A stretch of 6,795 nucleotides of DNA, taken from NCBI GenBank assembly GCA_031259515.1, contig JAIRLK010000079.1, positions 1 through 6,795 of the forward strand, written 5' to 3'. The translations under genes were made by a program, and so were the position numbers. The stretch comes from Treponema sp. Its GTDB lineage: Bacteria; Spirochaetota; Spirochaetia; Treponematales; Breznakiellaceae. Below the pieces are notes generated by a model. The model was not told where the DNA came from, ran no database searches, and saw nothing but the letters and a program-made list of their open reading frames with translations. This document shows positions 6,553 through 6,795 of this stretch, piece by piece; within the stretch, counting starts at the first letter, position 1; each line of letters opens with the position of its first letter.

Positions 6553-6676
6553 CGTGCCCTGTATCCTCTTGCTGATAGTGCAGCGCCGCAAAGAATGCCG
6601 GTGAAGGTATATCTATTATGATTTAACGTATTTCCCGGCGGCATTACTGCAGCTACACACCTTTTTTTTAATAATT

Positions 6677-6713
6677 GACTTGTTCGACAACCCGGTTGGT
6701 TGTCTCACAAGTC
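6677..6713. repeat. Inverted repeat 1 of the leader cluster
   Basis: The arms GACTTGTTCGACAACC (6677-6692) and GGTTGTCTCACAAGTC (6698-6713) are complementary over 14 of 16 positions, with a 2-nt internal mismatch and a 5-nt loop. On neither strand does the stem run directly into a long T-tract, so it is not a convincing intrinsic terminator. An eight-base A/T run (6662-6669) lies beside it. Confidence 0.7.
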
Positions 6714-6715
6714 TT

Positions 6716-6748
6716 GCAGTTTTTCAGGCTAAAGCCTTGCAAAACTGC
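6716..6748. repeat. Inverted repeat 2 of the leader cluster
   Basis: The outer arms GCAGTTTT (6716-6723) and AAAACTGC (6741-6748) pair perfectly, and an inner stem of CAGGCT with AGCCTTG continues after one mismatch and one bulged base, closing on a 2-nt loop. It starts only 2 nt after the preceding inverted repeat ends. Confidence 0.7.
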
Positions 6749-6761
6749 GTTCTTTAACGGA

Positions 6762-6793
6762 AGTTGTTCGGAAACTGAAGTTTCCAAACAACT
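6762..6793. repeat. Inverted repeat 3 of the leader cluster
   Basis: The arms AGTTGTTCGGAAACT (6762-6776) and AGTTTCCAAACAACT (6779-6793) are complementary at 14 of 15 positions around a 2-base centre. The left arm shares TTGTTCG with the left arm of the first repeat at 6677, suggesting related elements. It ends two bases before the window edge, so further copies may follow. Confidence 0.7.
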
Positions 6794-6795
6794 CT

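Larger units (their letters stand above)
6483..6795. other. Non-coding leader upstream of the hydratase operon
   Basis: No convincing gene is seen in these 313 bases on either strand. The part next to the hydratase (6483-6560) holds the ribosome binding site, a candidate -10 box and a G/C palindrome. The middle (6561-6670) is unremarkable apart from an eight-base A/T run. The far part (6677-6793) is almost wholly made of three inverted repeats. The stretch beyond about 6600 is AT-richer than the coding DNA. What lies upstream cannot be judged from this window. Confidence 0.6.

Noticed and set aside
6483..6644. Upstream extension of the hydratase to the ATG at 6644
   Set aside because: The 54 extra residues resemble translated leader DNA that includes the candidate promoter, whereas the ATG at 6482 has AGAGG at the right distance.
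6661..6713. Intrinsic terminator formed by the stem at 6677-6713
   Set aside because: On the plus strand the eight-T run lies before the stem, not after it; on the minus strand the stem is followed by AATTATT and then an A-run, so neither direction gives the stem-then-U-tract layout.
6677..6795. CRISPR array in the repeat-rich right edge
   Set aside because: The units are inverted repeats of differing sequence with almost no spacer, not direct repeats with uniform unique spacers.

Overview
The window carries most of one operon, read entirely on the minus strand (right to left), that encodes a citrate lyase system headed by an aconitase-family hydratase. In transcription order it is: a non-coding leader with inverted repeats (about 6483-6795); a 755-residue YbhJ-type hydratase with the aconitase iron-sulfur cysteines (4215-6482); a short gap holding a G/C hairpin; citD, the acyl carrier subunit (3841-4152); citE, the lyase beta subunit (2940-3839); citF, the transferase alpha subunit (1402-2943); citC, the acetate:lyase ligase (410-1396); and the first 137 codons of citX, the prosthetic-group transferase, which runs off the left edge (1-413). 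The citX piece is an open-ended reading frame that starts on an ATGA overlap with the citC stop.

The genes make a coherent unit. CitD, CitE and CitF form the lyase that splits citrate into acetate and oxaloacetate on an acetyl-thioester carrier. CitX attaches the phosphoribosyl-dephospho-CoA arm to CitD, and CitC acetylates that arm using acetate and ATP. The hydratase probably interconverts a tricarboxylic (or related) acid with the lyase substrate, for example isocitrate or aconitate with citrate. That link is inferred from family and position. Citramalate lyase is built from homologous subunits, so a hydratase plus citramalate lyase pair cannot be excluded. No citrate transporter, oxaloacetate decarboxylase, citG or two-component regulator lies inside the window.

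Spacing is tight from citD to citX: 1 nt between citD and citE, a 4-nt overlap citE/citF, 5 nt citF/citC and a 4-nt overlap citC/citX. This implies one transcript with translational coupling. The order D-E-F-C-X differs from the citC-first order of enterobacteria.

The coding DNA is GC-rich; the leader beyond about 6600 is AT-richer. Citrate lyase systems are typical of fermentative, anaerobic or facultative bacteria. A fermentative bacterium, possibly a spirochaete such as a gut treponeme, would fit, but that is a weak impression and not a sequence-based assignment. The least explained parts are the three back-to-back inverted repeats at the right edge, the in-frame 15-bp tandem repeat inside citD, and the hairpin between the hydratase and citD.
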